Shown here piece after piece: positions 8,484 to 16,269 of a stretch of DNA of 64,000 nucleotides. Origin of the DNA: Falsiroseomonas sp046052145. GTDB taxonomy: Bacteria > Pseudomonadota > Alphaproteobacteria > Acetobacterales > Acetobacteraceae. Position 1 is the stretch's first letter. Each line of letters opens with the position of its first letter. Made by a program: the position numbers and the translations under genes. The notes under the pieces were generated by a model that was given only the letters and a program-made list of their open reading frames with translations, did not search any database and was not told where the DNA came from. Location of the stretch: assembly GCA_046052145.1 (NCBI GenBank), contig JBJOMW010000001.1, positions 589,312 through 653,311 on the forward strand, written 5' to 3'.

Positions 8484-9782
8484 TCAGCGCGTCGTTGCTT
8501 CCAGGAAATCCAGCAGCGCGCGCAGATCCTCGGCGTTGTCCACGCGCTGCACCGGCATCTTGGTGCCCGGCGTCACCTCGTCTGGGCCGCGGGTGAAGAG
8601 GTCGCCCACCGTCTCCCGCGTCCAGATGATGTCGCCGCGCGCCAGGCGTTCCGAATACTCGTAGCCCGCAATGCTGCCCATGCGCCGGCCGAACAGTCGG
8701 TGCAGATGCGGGCCGGCCATATTGCCGCCTTCTGCCGTCAGCGAATGGCAGGCCGCGCAGGCGCGCCAGACGCGCGCGCCATGCGGGTCCACCCCGGCCG
8801 GCAGTTGCTCCGCGCTCTCTGCGCCCAGCGGGCCGATGGGGCGGCCGGTCGCGGCATCCCAGCGGCGCACGCGCCGGTCGGTGCCCCCGGTCCAGAGGCT
8901 GCGCCCATCGGCCGAGAAGGTGACCGACCAGACCGGCAGCCCGGGCCCCTCCAGCGTGTGCCTCAGCCGCAGCGTCGCCGCATCCCACAGCGTCACGCTG
9001 CCGCCGAGCGAGCCGGCGGCCACCACCGCCCCATCCGGTGCGGCGGCGAGGGCCACGATCGGCCGCGCGCCCGCGCGCACCTCCCGCACCGCGCCATCGG
9101 GGGCGACGAGGCGCAGCATCCCGTCCACGCCCCCGGTCGCCAGCGTCCCGTCTTGGAGCGCGATCAGCGTGTTGAGCGGGAAGCCGAATTCGGCCAGCAG
9201 TTTTGCGGGCTCACCCGGCGGCCAGAGGCGGAGCGTGCCGTCGAAGCCCACGGTTGCAACCATGCCATCGGCGCGGAAGGCGACGCCGTTGACGTTGCCC
9301 CGATGCCCTTCCAGCACCTCCGCCGTGCCGGTGCCGAGGTCCCAGAGCCGCGCCGTGCCGTCCCAGGCGGCAGAGGCCAGCCGTCGGCCGTCGGGCGCGA
9401 GGGCGAGTGCCACGACGGGCTCGCTATGGCCTTCCAGCACCCGGGCGGGCTGGGTGGCGGGGGCGGCGGGCCAGAGGGCGATGCGCCCATCCTCCCCGGC
9501 CGAGGCGAAGCCGCCACCCGGAAACAGGCTGGGGGGCAGCGGGGCCAGCGCGTTCACCGCGCCCGCATGCCAGCGCACCACGGCGCGCGCGCGGCCGGAG
9601 GCCGGGTCCCAGACGATCATGGATTGGTCGAAACCCGCCGAAGCCAGCGCCCCGCCGGAGACGGCCAGCGCCCGCACCGGGCCGCCATGCACCGCTTCCT
9701 GGGCGGCGGCGGGTGGCAGGGCCAGCAGCAGCAGGCCGAGCAGGGCAGGCAGGATCAGGCGGGGGAACAGGACAACCGGCAT
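8484..9782 (-). CDS. Secreted WD40 beta-propeller fused to a C-terminal class I cytochrome c domain
   Basis: 432 residues from the ATG at 9782; a GTG at 9800 is an alternative. A hydrophobic signal sequence (FPRLILPALLGLLLLALPPAAAQ) sends it to the periplasm. Residues about 30-320 are WD40-like repeats (for example VNALAPL...GGFASAGEDGRIALW, GHSEPVVALALAPDGRRLAS and TARLWDLGTG). The C-terminal 100 residues form a mono-haem cytochrome c with CAACH as haem site, GPHLHRLFGRRMG after it and a methionine ligand probably in TPGTKMPVQRV. The fusion suggests an electron-transfer partner or sensor, but no redox operon is nearby. It is divergent from a small membrane protein gene. Confidence 0.8.
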   Translation of the reverse strand: MPVVLFPRLILPALLGLLLLALPPAAAQEAVHGGPVRALAVSGGALASAGFDQSMIVWDPASGRARAVVRWHAGAVNALAPLPPSLFPGGGFASAGEDGRIALWPAAPATQPARVLEGHSEPVVALALAPDGRRLASAAWDGTARLWDLGTGTAEVLEGHRGNVNGVAFRADGMVATVGFDGTLRLWPPGEPAKLLAEFGFPLNTLIALQDGTLATGGVDGMLRLVAPDGAVREVRAGARPIVALAAAPDGAVVAAGSLGGSVTLWDAATLRLRHTLEGPGLPVWSVTFSADGRSLWTGGTDRRVRRWDAATGRPIGPLGAESAEQLPAGVDPHGARVWRACAACHSLTAEGGNMAGPHLHRLFGRRMGSIAGYEYSERLARGDIIWTRETVGDLFTRGPDEVTPGTKMPVQRVDNAEDLRALLDFLEATTR

Positions 9783-9955
9783 GGCCGCACCATGCCGCAC
9801 TTCGCGCAGGGCGCAACTGCCCGTTGGGCCGCCGGGCAGACTGTGAATCCTGTTGCCCGAGAAAGAGAAAGGAATTACGCGGCAGTCATCATTCGGCCAG
9901 CTGATGAGCAGGGGTGCGGCCGGATGCCGGGACCAGAATCCAGGGGGGCATCGGA

Positions 9956-10420
9956 ATGTCGGACGCGAATCGGGAGACGCCGGATGGGCTGGAGGCAGCG
10001 CTGCTGCTGGCCGGCGTTGCCGCGGTGGTCATGGCCTATTTCCTGCCGGCGGTGACCTTCCCCGCCCGCGGCGGAGCGGTGCTGGGCCTGTCCATCTTCG
10101 ACAAGCTGCCGCTGATGAGCACCCTGGCCTTCGCGGCGCTGGGGGCGGCGGTCGCCACGCGCTTCGTGCCCTCCCTGCAGCGCCATGCCGAACAGGCGAC
10201 GGTGATCGCCATCCTGGTTGTGCTGGCACCGGCGCTCTGGGGCTTCATGGTGGCGCTCGACGCCTGGTCGGGTGTGCGCCAGACCATGCTGCAGATGGCC
10301 AATGCGCGGACGGTGAAGGTGGATCCGGGCCTGGCCTATATCCCCCTCGTCGCTGGTGTGACGCTGATGGGCTTCTCCCTGCGCCGCCGCCTGCAGCGCA
10401 CGGCACCGGCCACGGCCTGA
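9956..10420 (+). CDS. Small multi-pass membrane protein of unknown function
   Basis: 154 residues from the ATG at 9956. Four hydrophobic segments are evident: LLLAGVAAVVMAYFLPAV, LMSTLAFAALGAAVATRF, ATVIAILVVLAPALWGFMVAL and a last one around YIPLVAGVTLMGF. The third is followed by a polar loop (DAWSGVRQTMLQMANARTVKVDPG). The C-terminus is basic (RRRLQRTAP) and probably cytoplasmic. No catalytic motif is visible and I do not recognise a family. It is divergent from the WD40-cytochrome gene and 58 bases upstream of the creatininase gene. Confidence 0.6.
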   Translation: MSDANRETPDGLEAALLLAGVAAVVMAYFLPAVTFPARGGAVLGLSIFDKLPLMSTLAFAALGAAVATRFVPSLQRHAEQATVIAILVVLAPALWGFMVALDAWSGVRQTMLQMANARTVKVDPGLAYIPLVAGVTLMGFSLRRRLQRTAPATA

Positions 10421-10478
10421 GCCCCTTCGCCGCAGCCCGCCCACCCGCTACCCTGCCGGACGCAACGGCAGGGAACGG

Positions 10479-11252
10479 ATGGCGATGGCAGACACGGCGC
10501 ATGAGGTGGCCTGGGCACGGCTGACGTCGGCCGAGATCCAGGCCCGGGCGGAGCCGGGGACGGTGGCGATCATCCCCGTTGCCTCGCTCGAGCAGCACGG
10601 GCCGCATCTGGCCACCGGCGTGGATATGTGGCTCGCGACCGAGGTCGCGGAGCGCGCCGCGCGCAAGCTGAAGCAGGCGGGCACGGAGGCGCTGGTCACA
10701 CCCTGCGTCTGGACCGGGCTCGCCGAGCATCACATGGCCTTCGGCGGCACCGTCACGCTGGACGAGGATGGCTTCGCCGCCGTGGTCGGTGGCGTCGCGC
10801 GGAGCGTGGCGCGACATGGCTTTCGGCGCATCTGCCTGCTGAACGGCCATGGCGGCAATGTGGAATCCATCAACACCGCGGCGATCGCGCTCACGCGTGG
10901 CCTCGGCGTGCCGGTGGTCGGCGTGACCTATTGGCTGGCCAATGCCGACACCTTCGGCGCCATCCTGGAAGACCAGCCGAATGTGATGCATGCCTGCGAG
11001 GCCGAGACCTCCATGATGATGGCGATCCAGCCCGGCTGCGTGCGGAACGAGGCGATCGCGCGCGCGGTGCCCCGCCGCTTCGCCCCGCCCGCCCCGCCGG
11101 GTTTTCGGCGCTCCCGCCCCTTCGCGGAGATGACGGACACCGGCGTGCTCGGCGATCCGCGCCGCGCCAGCGCCGCGAAGGGCGAGCGCCTGTTCGAGGC
11201 CGCCTCGGCCCGGCTCGCGGAGGAGCTGGGCCGGCCCGAGCTCTGGGGCTAA
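10479..11252 (+). CDS. Creatininase-family amidohydrolase
   Basis: 257 residues. The family metal-binding signatures are present: VAIIPVASLEQHGPHLATGVD (Glu and His ligands, with Asp), CLLNGHGGNVESINTAA, and HACEAETSMMMAIQP towards the C-terminus. The family hydrolyses cyclic or linear amides (creatinine, formamides in riboflavin/F420 biosynthesis, mycofactocin maturation), so the substrate cannot be named. Cytoplasmic, no signal peptide. It stands alone between a membrane protein and a tRNA gene; a second ATG at 10485 could be the true start. Confidence 0.85.
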   Translation: MAMADTAHEVAWARLTSAEIQARAEPGTVAIIPVASLEQHGPHLATGVDMWLATEVAERAARKLKQAGTEALVTPCVWTGLAEHHMAFGGTVTLDEDGFAAVVGGVARSVARHGFRRICLLNGHGGNVESINTAAIALTRGLGVPVVGVTYWLANADTFGAILEDQPNVMHACEAETSMMMAIQPGCVRNEAIARAVPRRFAPPAPPGFRRSRPFAEMTDTGVLGDPRRASAAKGERLFEAASARLAEELGRPELWG

Positions 11253-11274
11253 GGCCTCACACGCGCCAGTTCTG

Positions 11275-11299
11275 CCCCGGCGTATTTCCCGCGCCGGGG
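11275..11299. terminator. GC-rich hairpin after the creatininase gene
   Basis: An 8-bp perfect stem (CCCCGGCG and CGCCGGGG) closes a 9-base loop 23 bases after the creatininase stop and 43 bases before the tRNA. No T run follows, so this is a possible weak or factor-assisted terminator, not a canonical one. Confidence 0.35.
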
Positions 11300-11341
11300 G
11301 CCGTTGAACACCGCGCCGGTCCGGGCTAACGGAGGGGCCGC

Positions 11342-11416
11342 TGGGGCGTCGCCAAGCGGTAAGGCAGCGGTTTTTGGTACCGCCATTCCCAGGTTCGAAT
11401 CCTGGCGCCCCAACCA
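11342..11416 (+). tRNA. tRNA-Gln (anticodon TTG), CCA encoded
   Basis: A cloverleaf can be folded. The acceptor stem TGGGGCG pairs with CGCCCCA, followed by discriminator A and an encoded CCA (11414-11416). The anticodon stem GCGGT/ACCGC holds loop TTTTGGT, whose bases 34-36 are TTG (glutamine, CAA). The T arm reads CCAGG-TTCGAAT-CCTGG. The D arm is GCCAAGCGGTAAGGC. The 3' end is also the left edge of a recombinase cassette whose second copy at 57592 begins with the same GCCCCAACCA, so the tRNA end appears to be the integration target. Confidence 0.92.
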
Positions 11417-11624
11417 TCCAGTCTGCCCTGTGTGCCGAGGACCGGCATTTTCTAGGTCCTCCCCTAAAAGGCCCGCGGCTTGCGGGGTTTTCCGGCCGCT
11501 TAGGCGCCCCTGCCGTTCCAGAGACGCCGGATGGCGCCGCCAATGCGCCCTTTTGGGCGCTGCGTCTCAAATGCCGCTTTCGAAGGTTTTGAAATCTACG
11601 GCGATGTAGGTGCTGCGGCGCGGC

Positions 11625-13340
11625 TCAGCCGAAGCCGAGCGCCTGGCGCTGCTCGGTCCATCCGATCGGCAACTGCACCTGCTTCATGAGGCGGTTGACC
11701 GTCAGCCCCTGTGGCTCCCGTCCAGCCAGGATTGCCTCGACGATGTCAGGGGCGAGATAGGCAAGCCGCAGCAGGCGCAGCAGATAGGTCCGCCCGACAC
11801 CCTCTCGCTGCGCCAGTATGTCGATCGACGTGCCGTCCTTCGTAATCGTCTGGCGCAGCGCATAAGCTTTGGCGATGAGGCGGGCTAGGGGCGTGTCGGC
11901 GCTGGTCGGCCCGCCGCTGCCGTCGATGACGATGGCGATCTTTTTGCCTGTTCTCCGCAGCCGCGCCGGGATCGAGAGTGAGGTTAGCGACCCCGGCTCA
12001 TTGCTGTCCTGATCGCCCGACTTTCCTGCCGACGCATCCCCCATCAGCAGCGCGCGGAGGGCGCACAACGCAATCTGCACCTCCACATGTTCAGGATGCA
12101 GCGTGACGCGATGTAGCAAGCCCTGAAGCATCGCCGCCTGCCCAATGCTGCTCGAAGCGCTCCAGCGCTTGGCCAGATCCGTCGCACCCAGCAGAATGCG
12201 CTGCTGGTCCTTGGCCCCCTCTGGCAGGAGGCCCTTCTCCCGCAGAGCCCCGAACAGGCCGGCATGGTCGCCCAGCAGCATCTCGACGCGTTGGAGAACC
12301 AAGCGTTCCACCTGCTCCGCCGGCACGCGGACCGCATCGCTCGCGTCCGCCCGCAATCCCGTCACGAGCCGGCGTGAGGTGTAGTAACGGTACCGCCGGC
12401 CGCCCTTGCTCGCGTAGGTCGAAACCAGCTTGTCGCCTGTGGCGTCGAACAGCAGGCCAGCCAGTGGGCCCTGACCCGATGCACGGGGGCGGTTCTGGGT
12501 GTTGGCGCGTTGCTCAGCGAGGCGCCGCTGCACTGCCTCCCACAGTGCCTGATCCACGATGGCCTCGTGCTGGCCAGGATAGGCCGAGCCCTTGTGGCTG
12601 ACCTCGCCGCGATAGATGCGGTTCTGCAGCAGATGGTAGAGTGGCCCGCGGCCCAGGGGCTGGCCCGACTTGCCGACGGTGCCCGCCTGTTCCAACTGCT
12701 GCTGGAGAAGCCGCACCGAGCCGAGCTCGATATAGCCGGCAAAAATGCGCTGTACGGTTGCGGCCTCCTGCGGCTCGACGATCAACTTCCTCTCGTGAAC
12801 CCGATAGCCAAGCGGGACAGAACCGCCCATCCACATGCCTTTGCGCTTGGAAGCAGCGATCTTGTCGCGGATGCGCTCGGCGGTGACCTCGCGCTCGAAC
12901 TGCGCAAAGGACAGCAGCATGTTCAGGGTGAGCCTGCCCATGCTGGTGGTCGTGTTGAATTGCTGAGTGATGGAGACGAAGCTGACGCTCTGGGCATCGA
13001 AGGCTTCGACGATCTTGGCAAAGTCCGGGAGCGATCGCGTCAGACGATCGACCTTGTACACCACGACGAGATCCACGCGACTGGCCCGGATATCGATGAG
13101 AAGGCGCTGCAGCGCAGGCCGCTCCAGCGTGCCACCCGAGAGGCCGCCATCGTCATAGCGCGCAGGGAGGGCGGTCCAGCCCTCATGGTGTTGGCTGCGG
13201 ATATAGGCCTCGCAAGCTTCGCGCTGGGCGTCGAGGGAGTTGAAGGCCTGCTCCAGCCCCTCCTCTGAGGATTTCCGCGTGTAGATGGCGCAGCGTCGGA
13301 CGCCGCCGCCCTTGCCCGAACTGGGGTGAGCCCTAGCCAC
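11625..13340 (-). CDS. Large serine recombinase (resolvase/invertase N-domain, recombinase domain, zinc ribbon), copy 1
   Basis: 571 residues from a GTG at 13340 that overlaps the DUF2924 stop by 8 bases; the equivalent position in copy 2 is an ATG, which supports this start. The N-terminal catalytic domain has YTRKSSEEG with the nucleophilic serine, NSLDAQREACEAYI, and VVVYKVDRLTRS with a catalytic arginine. RRYRYYTSRRLV lies in the zinc-ribbon-type segment, though a clean cysteine cluster is not visible. The C-terminal 130 residues contain an HTH-like stretch (ILAQREGVGRTYLLRLLRLAYLA). It would catalyse site-specific integration or excision. No frameshift is seen, so it may be active. Confidence 0.88.
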   Translation of the reverse strand: MARAHPSSGKGGGVRRCAIYTRKSSEEGLEQAFNSLDAQREACEAYIRSQHHEGWTALPARYDDGGLSGGTLERPALQRLLIDIRASRVDLVVVYKVDRLTRSLPDFAKIVEAFDAQSVSFVSITQQFNTTTSMGRLTLNMLLSFAQFEREVTAERIRDKIAASKRKGMWMGGSVPLGYRVHERKLIVEPQEAATVQRIFAGYIELGSVRLLQQQLEQAGTVGKSGQPLGRGPLYHLLQNRIYRGEVSHKGSAYPGQHEAIVDQALWEAVQRRLAEQRANTQNRPRASGQGPLAGLLFDATGDKLVSTYASKGGRRYRYYTSRRLVTGLRADASDAVRVPAEQVERLVLQRVEMLLGDHAGLFGALREKGLLPEGAKDQQRILLGATDLAKRWSASSSIGQAAMLQGLLHRVTLHPEHVEVQIALCALRALLMGDASAGKSGDQDSNEPGSLTSLSIPARLRRTGKKIAIVIDGSGGPTSADTPLARLIAKAYALRQTITKDGTSIDILAQREGVGRTYLLRLLRLAYLAPDIVEAILAGREPQGLTVNRLMKQVQLPIGWTEQRQALGFG

Positions 13341-13827
13341 TGGGCGCCCCTCTCTGGGTCTGTTCCTGACCGACGAGCCCGAAAAACCTAGGCCCGGACC
13401 AGTGGGCGCTGGTGATTTCGCGGGCGATGAGGGTGAGCGAGCGATAGACGCGGCCTCTGAACTCGAAGCCCGCTTCACGGACGGCAACGGTGTGGGTCTG
13501 GCCATGCCAACTGCGGACCAGAGTCATGCCCGGCCGCAGGTGGATCCGTGTGGTGCGGGGACGTTTCCCGCGCCCGGATGGGGTCAAGCGTTCGAGTTGC
13601 CACTGTGTGGCCGGACTGAGCCCGCCGAAGGCGCGCTCCTGCCAACGATGGGCGATGCCACGGACCAGAAGATCACGCGTGATGTCGCTAGGCGGTTCCC
13701 TGCCATAGGCCTGCTGCCAGTCGACCCGCAGCACGTCGACTGAAGCGGCAGACAAACGTACCAGCGCGTCATGGACGGCGTTGGGGGATGGCGCGCAGCC
13801 ATCCCCCTGCGTTCTCGCCTTGCGCAT
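13333..13827 (-). CDS. DUF2924 protein, copy 1
   Basis: 164 residues. Shows the DUF2924 core: LLVRGIAHRWQERAFGGLSP, then RLTPSGRGKRPRTTRIHLRPG, then TLVRSWHGQTHTVAVREAGF and a final YRSLTLIAREITSAHWSGPRFF. The family is found almost only next to serine recombinases in mobile elements; its function is unknown, and a role as recombination accessory or DNA-binding factor is only a guess. The ATG shares an A with the DUF3489 stop (TGATG) and the recombinase start overlaps this stop, so three genes are translated as one coupled unit. Confidence 0.85.
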   Translation of the reverse strand: MRKARTQGDGCAPSPNAVHDALVRLSAASVDVLRVDWQQAYGREPPSDITRDLLVRGIAHRWQERAFGGLSPATQWQLERLTPSGRGKRPRTTRIHLRPGMTLVRSWHGQTHTVAVREAGFEFRGRVYRSLTLIAREITSAHWSGPRFFGLVGQEQTQRGAPSG

Positions 13828-14189
13828 CAGCCGCGCACGGTGAGGCGGTAGGCTTTGCGTCCGTCGCGCTCGGCCAGGTTCACCGCGAAGCCGCGCTGAC
13901 GCAGGCGGCAGAGTGCAGCGCGGGTGGTGTGGGGCAGCCAGCCGGTCTTGGCTGCGAGTTCCGCGAGCGTCGCGCCAGCCTCGGTCGAGACGGCGGTCAT
14001 GATGATGCCGAGCTTGCCGGTCGGAGCGCCGTCGACGGCAGCCGGCGGGGTTGCCGGCGCCGCACGCAAGGGTGGTGTGCTGGCGCGCGGCGTCTTGTTT
14101 GGTGCTGGGCGGCGCCCCTTGGAGGGCCCAAAAACCCTGCCGCGAAGGTCAGCTTTGGTGGCAGCTCGGGTGGTCTTATGTTTCGACAT
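13827..14189 (-). CDS. DUF3489 protein, copy 1
   Basis: 120 residues from the ATG at 14189, chosen because AGGAG lies 9 bases upstream on the minus strand and the same arrangement holds in copy 2. A basic, Ala/Pro-rich N-terminus (about 55 residues) leads to the DUF3489 domain: GKLGIIMTAVSTEAGATLAE, TGWLPHTTRAALCRLRQRGF and GRKAYRLT. The layout looks like a winged helix-turn-helix, so DNA binding is plausible. First gene of the cassette's three-gene unit. Confidence 0.82.
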   Translation of the reverse strand: MSKHKTTRAATKADLRGRVFGPSKGRRPAPNKTPRASTPPLRAAPATPPAAVDGAPTGKLGIIMTAVSTEAGATLAELAAKTGWLPHTTRAALCRLRQRGFAVNLAERDGRKAYRLTVRG

Positions 14190-14533
14190 TAGATGGTGCT
14201 CCTGGAACACCACCCTATGCGGTGCTCCCACCACCCAAAGCCCGGATCACGCCGGGCTATGCGCGCCCGGAGCCCCGTTGGCGCTCCGCGCATGGACAGC
14301 AATGCTTCCTTCGAGCGTGAAGTCCAGCCGCGGGGCTGGCAAATCTCAGAGGGCCGCGGATGCCGCCAATCTGCATGTCGGATGCACCAGGTCTGCGGGA
14401 CAGGCCTGCTGTAGCAACCGCCCGAAAGGGCCGTGCAGGCGGACTGTCTTCCCTTCTCCCCGGCCGCACTCCCGCTCCTGCAACTGAAGCCTAAGCGCTT
14501 TCCTGAGTGCCTGTTGGTCAACCACATCTGCCA
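14190..14533. other. Intergenic stretch with the right edge of cassette copy 1
   Basis: No convincing gene. The first 140 bases still match the other cassette copy and include a hairpin (stem AGCCCGG at 14239-14245 with CCGGGCT at 14252-14258); the rest is unique. A minus-strand open frame in this stretch extends into the AraC gene's antisense and has no recognisable domain. Confidence 0.5.
14239..14258. repeat. Short hairpin conserved in both recombinase cassettes
   Basis: A 7-bp stem AGCCCGG/CCGGGCT with loop ATCACG. The same stem occurs at 60421-60440 with a different loop (GGCCTG). It lies upstream of the DUF3489 gene near the right edge of the cassette. It could be a recombination or transcription-stop element. 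Confidence 0.45.
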
Positions 14534-15541
14534 TCAGGGCGGTAGCGAGCCTCGGGACCGGGCGATGTCGCGCGGGAGTTGGCCGAACCTTACGCGGAAC
14601 AGACGACTGAACTCGCCGAGGTGCATGAACCCGAAGCGCAACGCGGTCTCCGTCACGCTCACGTCCTTCTCCGCGGCAAGATGGTCGCGCGCGGCCAACA
14701 ATCGCTGCTCGGTCAGCCACTCGATCGGGCCCATGCCGAAGCGGGTGCGGAAGTGGCGCTGCAAGGTGCGGGCTGGCACACCCAACTCCAGGGCGAGGTC
14801 GGTGAGGCTCTGCGGCGCGCCGAGGCGTGAGATCATCAGGTCGCGCATCGTGTCGAGCGTCGCCACGGTGACCCTCTGCGGGCCATCTGGCTTACCGATC
14901 CCATTCGCCTCAATGATGATCGCAGCCGCGCTGCGATAGATCGTATCCTCGATGCCGATGCTCTCAAGGTAGCGCTTGTCGTCGCAGTTGCTGGTCGCCG
15001 CCTTGAAGAAGGTGACAAGGCTGCTGATGGCCCGCAGCGTGGTCCTGGATGCGTTGAGGCCTGTCACCGGCGCCGAGGGCAACTTGATGCGAGGATTGCC
15101 AGAGACGGCGACGAGCGCGCGCCGAAGGCGTGCCGCGTCGAACCGGATGGTGCCGCCCACGATATCCGATGTTTCAACCGTAAACGGCATGTTCGGCGTC
15201 AGGATCAGCCCACCCGATCCCGCATCCTCGCCCTGCAGGCGATGGATATCATACCGCTTCCCGTCGCACTTCGCGCTTGCCGACCCACTGAGCGAGATGC
15301 CCATCGCGTAGCCCGCGCCATCGGCCGAAGCATATCGAACCGCAGGATAGGCTCCGACGCCCATCAGCAGGCTCCCCAGGCTGAAATGCGCGAACCGCCG
15401 GCGGAAGCCGTGGCGGTGCCGTGGCTCATACTCCGTCAACCGGACATGGGGTGACGCCAGCTCTGCCAAGGTCGCAGCCAGATCCGCGTCGCGGATCATG
15501 GTGATCGGCGCGTGTAGATCCTGATCGCGAAGGCCGCTCAT
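14534..15541 (-). CDS. AraC-family transcriptional regulator
   Basis: 335 residues. The C-terminal ~100 residues are the double HTH DNA-binding domain: SLTDLALELGVPARTLQRHF for the first helix-turn-helix and VTETALRFGFMHLGEFSRLF for the second, followed by FGQLPRDIARS. The N-terminal two-thirds resembles the AraC_binding_2 cupin-like ligand domain (for example EYEPRHRHGFRRRFAHFSLGS). It is divergently transcribed from the giant adhesin gene across a 209-base gap, so it is a good candidate to control that operon; its inducer is unknown. Confidence 0.88.
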   Translation of the reverse strand: MSGLRDQDLHAPITMIRDADLAATLAELASPHVRLTEYEPRHRHGFRRRFAHFSLGSLLMGVGAYPAVRYASADGAGYAMGISLSGSASAKCDGKRYDIHRLQGEDAGSGGLILTPNMPFTVETSDIVGGTIRFDAARLRRALVAVSGNPRIKLPSAPVTGLNASRTTLRAISSLVTFFKAATSNCDDKRYLESIGIEDTIYRSAAAIIIEANGIGKPDGPQRVTVATLDTMRDLMISRLGAPQSLTDLALELGVPARTLQRHFRTRFGMGPIEWLTEQRLLAARDHLAAEKDVSVTETALRFGFMHLGEFSRLFRVRFGQLPRDIARSRGSLPP

Positions 15542-15750
15542 CGCGAAAATTCAATCATAGCGCGATTGCTTGTGTTGTCTTCTCTGAAGGGTTGTGAGCG
15601 TTAAGTGTATTCGATGAAGCAGGATAGCCCTCGGGATAGTTCTTGGCGATTCTGATTTTGGCGGGGTTCCGACAATAGCTGGCGCGATCTCGATATCGTT
15701 TTGCGATGGGCGGCCGCAGATCCTCCGGCGAGGAACGCTAAGGCTGGCTT
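15542..15750. promoter_or_regulatory. Divergent control region between the AraC regulator and the giant adhesin operon
   Basis: 209 bases, visibly more AT-rich than its surroundings, separating oppositely oriented starts. It must hold the promoter(s) of the adhesin operon and the regulator gene. AAGG at 15740-15743 is a reasonable ribosome binding site, 7 bases before GTG 15751. I could not pick a convincing -35/-10 pair, and no inverted repeat stands out as an operator. Confidence 0.55.
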
Positions 15751-16269
15751 GTGATGACGACATTCGTGCTGATCACCGCTCGGGGTGCCGCTGCGACGAC
15801 CGAACTCGTGGTGAGCCGCGCCGAGGTGCTGGCGGCCGAGCGCGGCGCTGTCTATCGGCTCGTCGAAGAGGGAAGCCGCCGCCAGCCAGCCAGGCTCCTG
15901 CTGCGCCGGATCCAGAAGGACCTCCTGATCGAGGTGAACGGCGTCGTCGTCGTCCGTCTGGAGGGCTTCTACGAGGAACTGCCCGAGGCCGAGCGTCCCG
16001 CCTATCGGCTCAACCCTGATTCGCCGGCGGAGGCGCTGGTCCGGCCGGAGACGCCGCCCGTCGAGCGGTTGACCCCGATCGAGGATGTGGTCTGGCGGGC
16101 CTCGGAGTTCCAGGAGGCTGCCCTGCTGGCGGAGCCAGCGTCCGCTTCGTCCCTCACGGGGCTGATCGGGCCGGGCTGGTGGCCGCTTCTGGGGCTGGGT
16201 GCTGCGGTGGGCGGCGCGGTGTTCCTGCTGCAGCGCAGGGGGGATTCGGGCGGCACGGCGCCGCCCTCG
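15751..16269 (+). other. BapA-like prefix domain and hydrophobic retention segment of the giant adhesin
   Basis: Residues 1-173. A compact beta-rich start (LLIEVNGVVVVRLEGFYEEL) matches the prefix domain of BapA/LapA-type adhesins, followed by an acidic linker and a 20-residue hydrophobic segment near residues 143-164. In that class the N-terminus stays plugged in the outer-membrane channel after export. I see no canonical LapG cleavage motif ([T/P/A]-A-A-G) in these residues. Confidence 0.6.

Larger units (their letters stand above)
11407..14330. mobile_element. Serine-recombinase cassette, copy 1, inserted at the tRNA-Gln 3' end
   Basis: The segment from the tRNA 3' end (GCCCCAACCA) to about 14330 is closely matched, in the same orientation, by 57592-60505. 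Homology begins at GCCCCAACCA and fades after GCGTGAAGTC on the other side. Each copy carries, on the minus strand, DUF3489, DUF2924 and a large serine recombinase, plus a 200-base untranslated left arm (11417-11624 here) with conserved blocks such as GAGACGCCGGATGGCGCC. The right boundary is where identity stops by eye and I found no second copy of the core there, so the ends are approximate. Confidence 0.7.

Noticed and set aside
15641..15720. Sigma-70 promoter candidates (TTGGCG followed by GACAAT)
   Set aside because: Spacing is 22 bases, outside the usual range, and no other pair is better.
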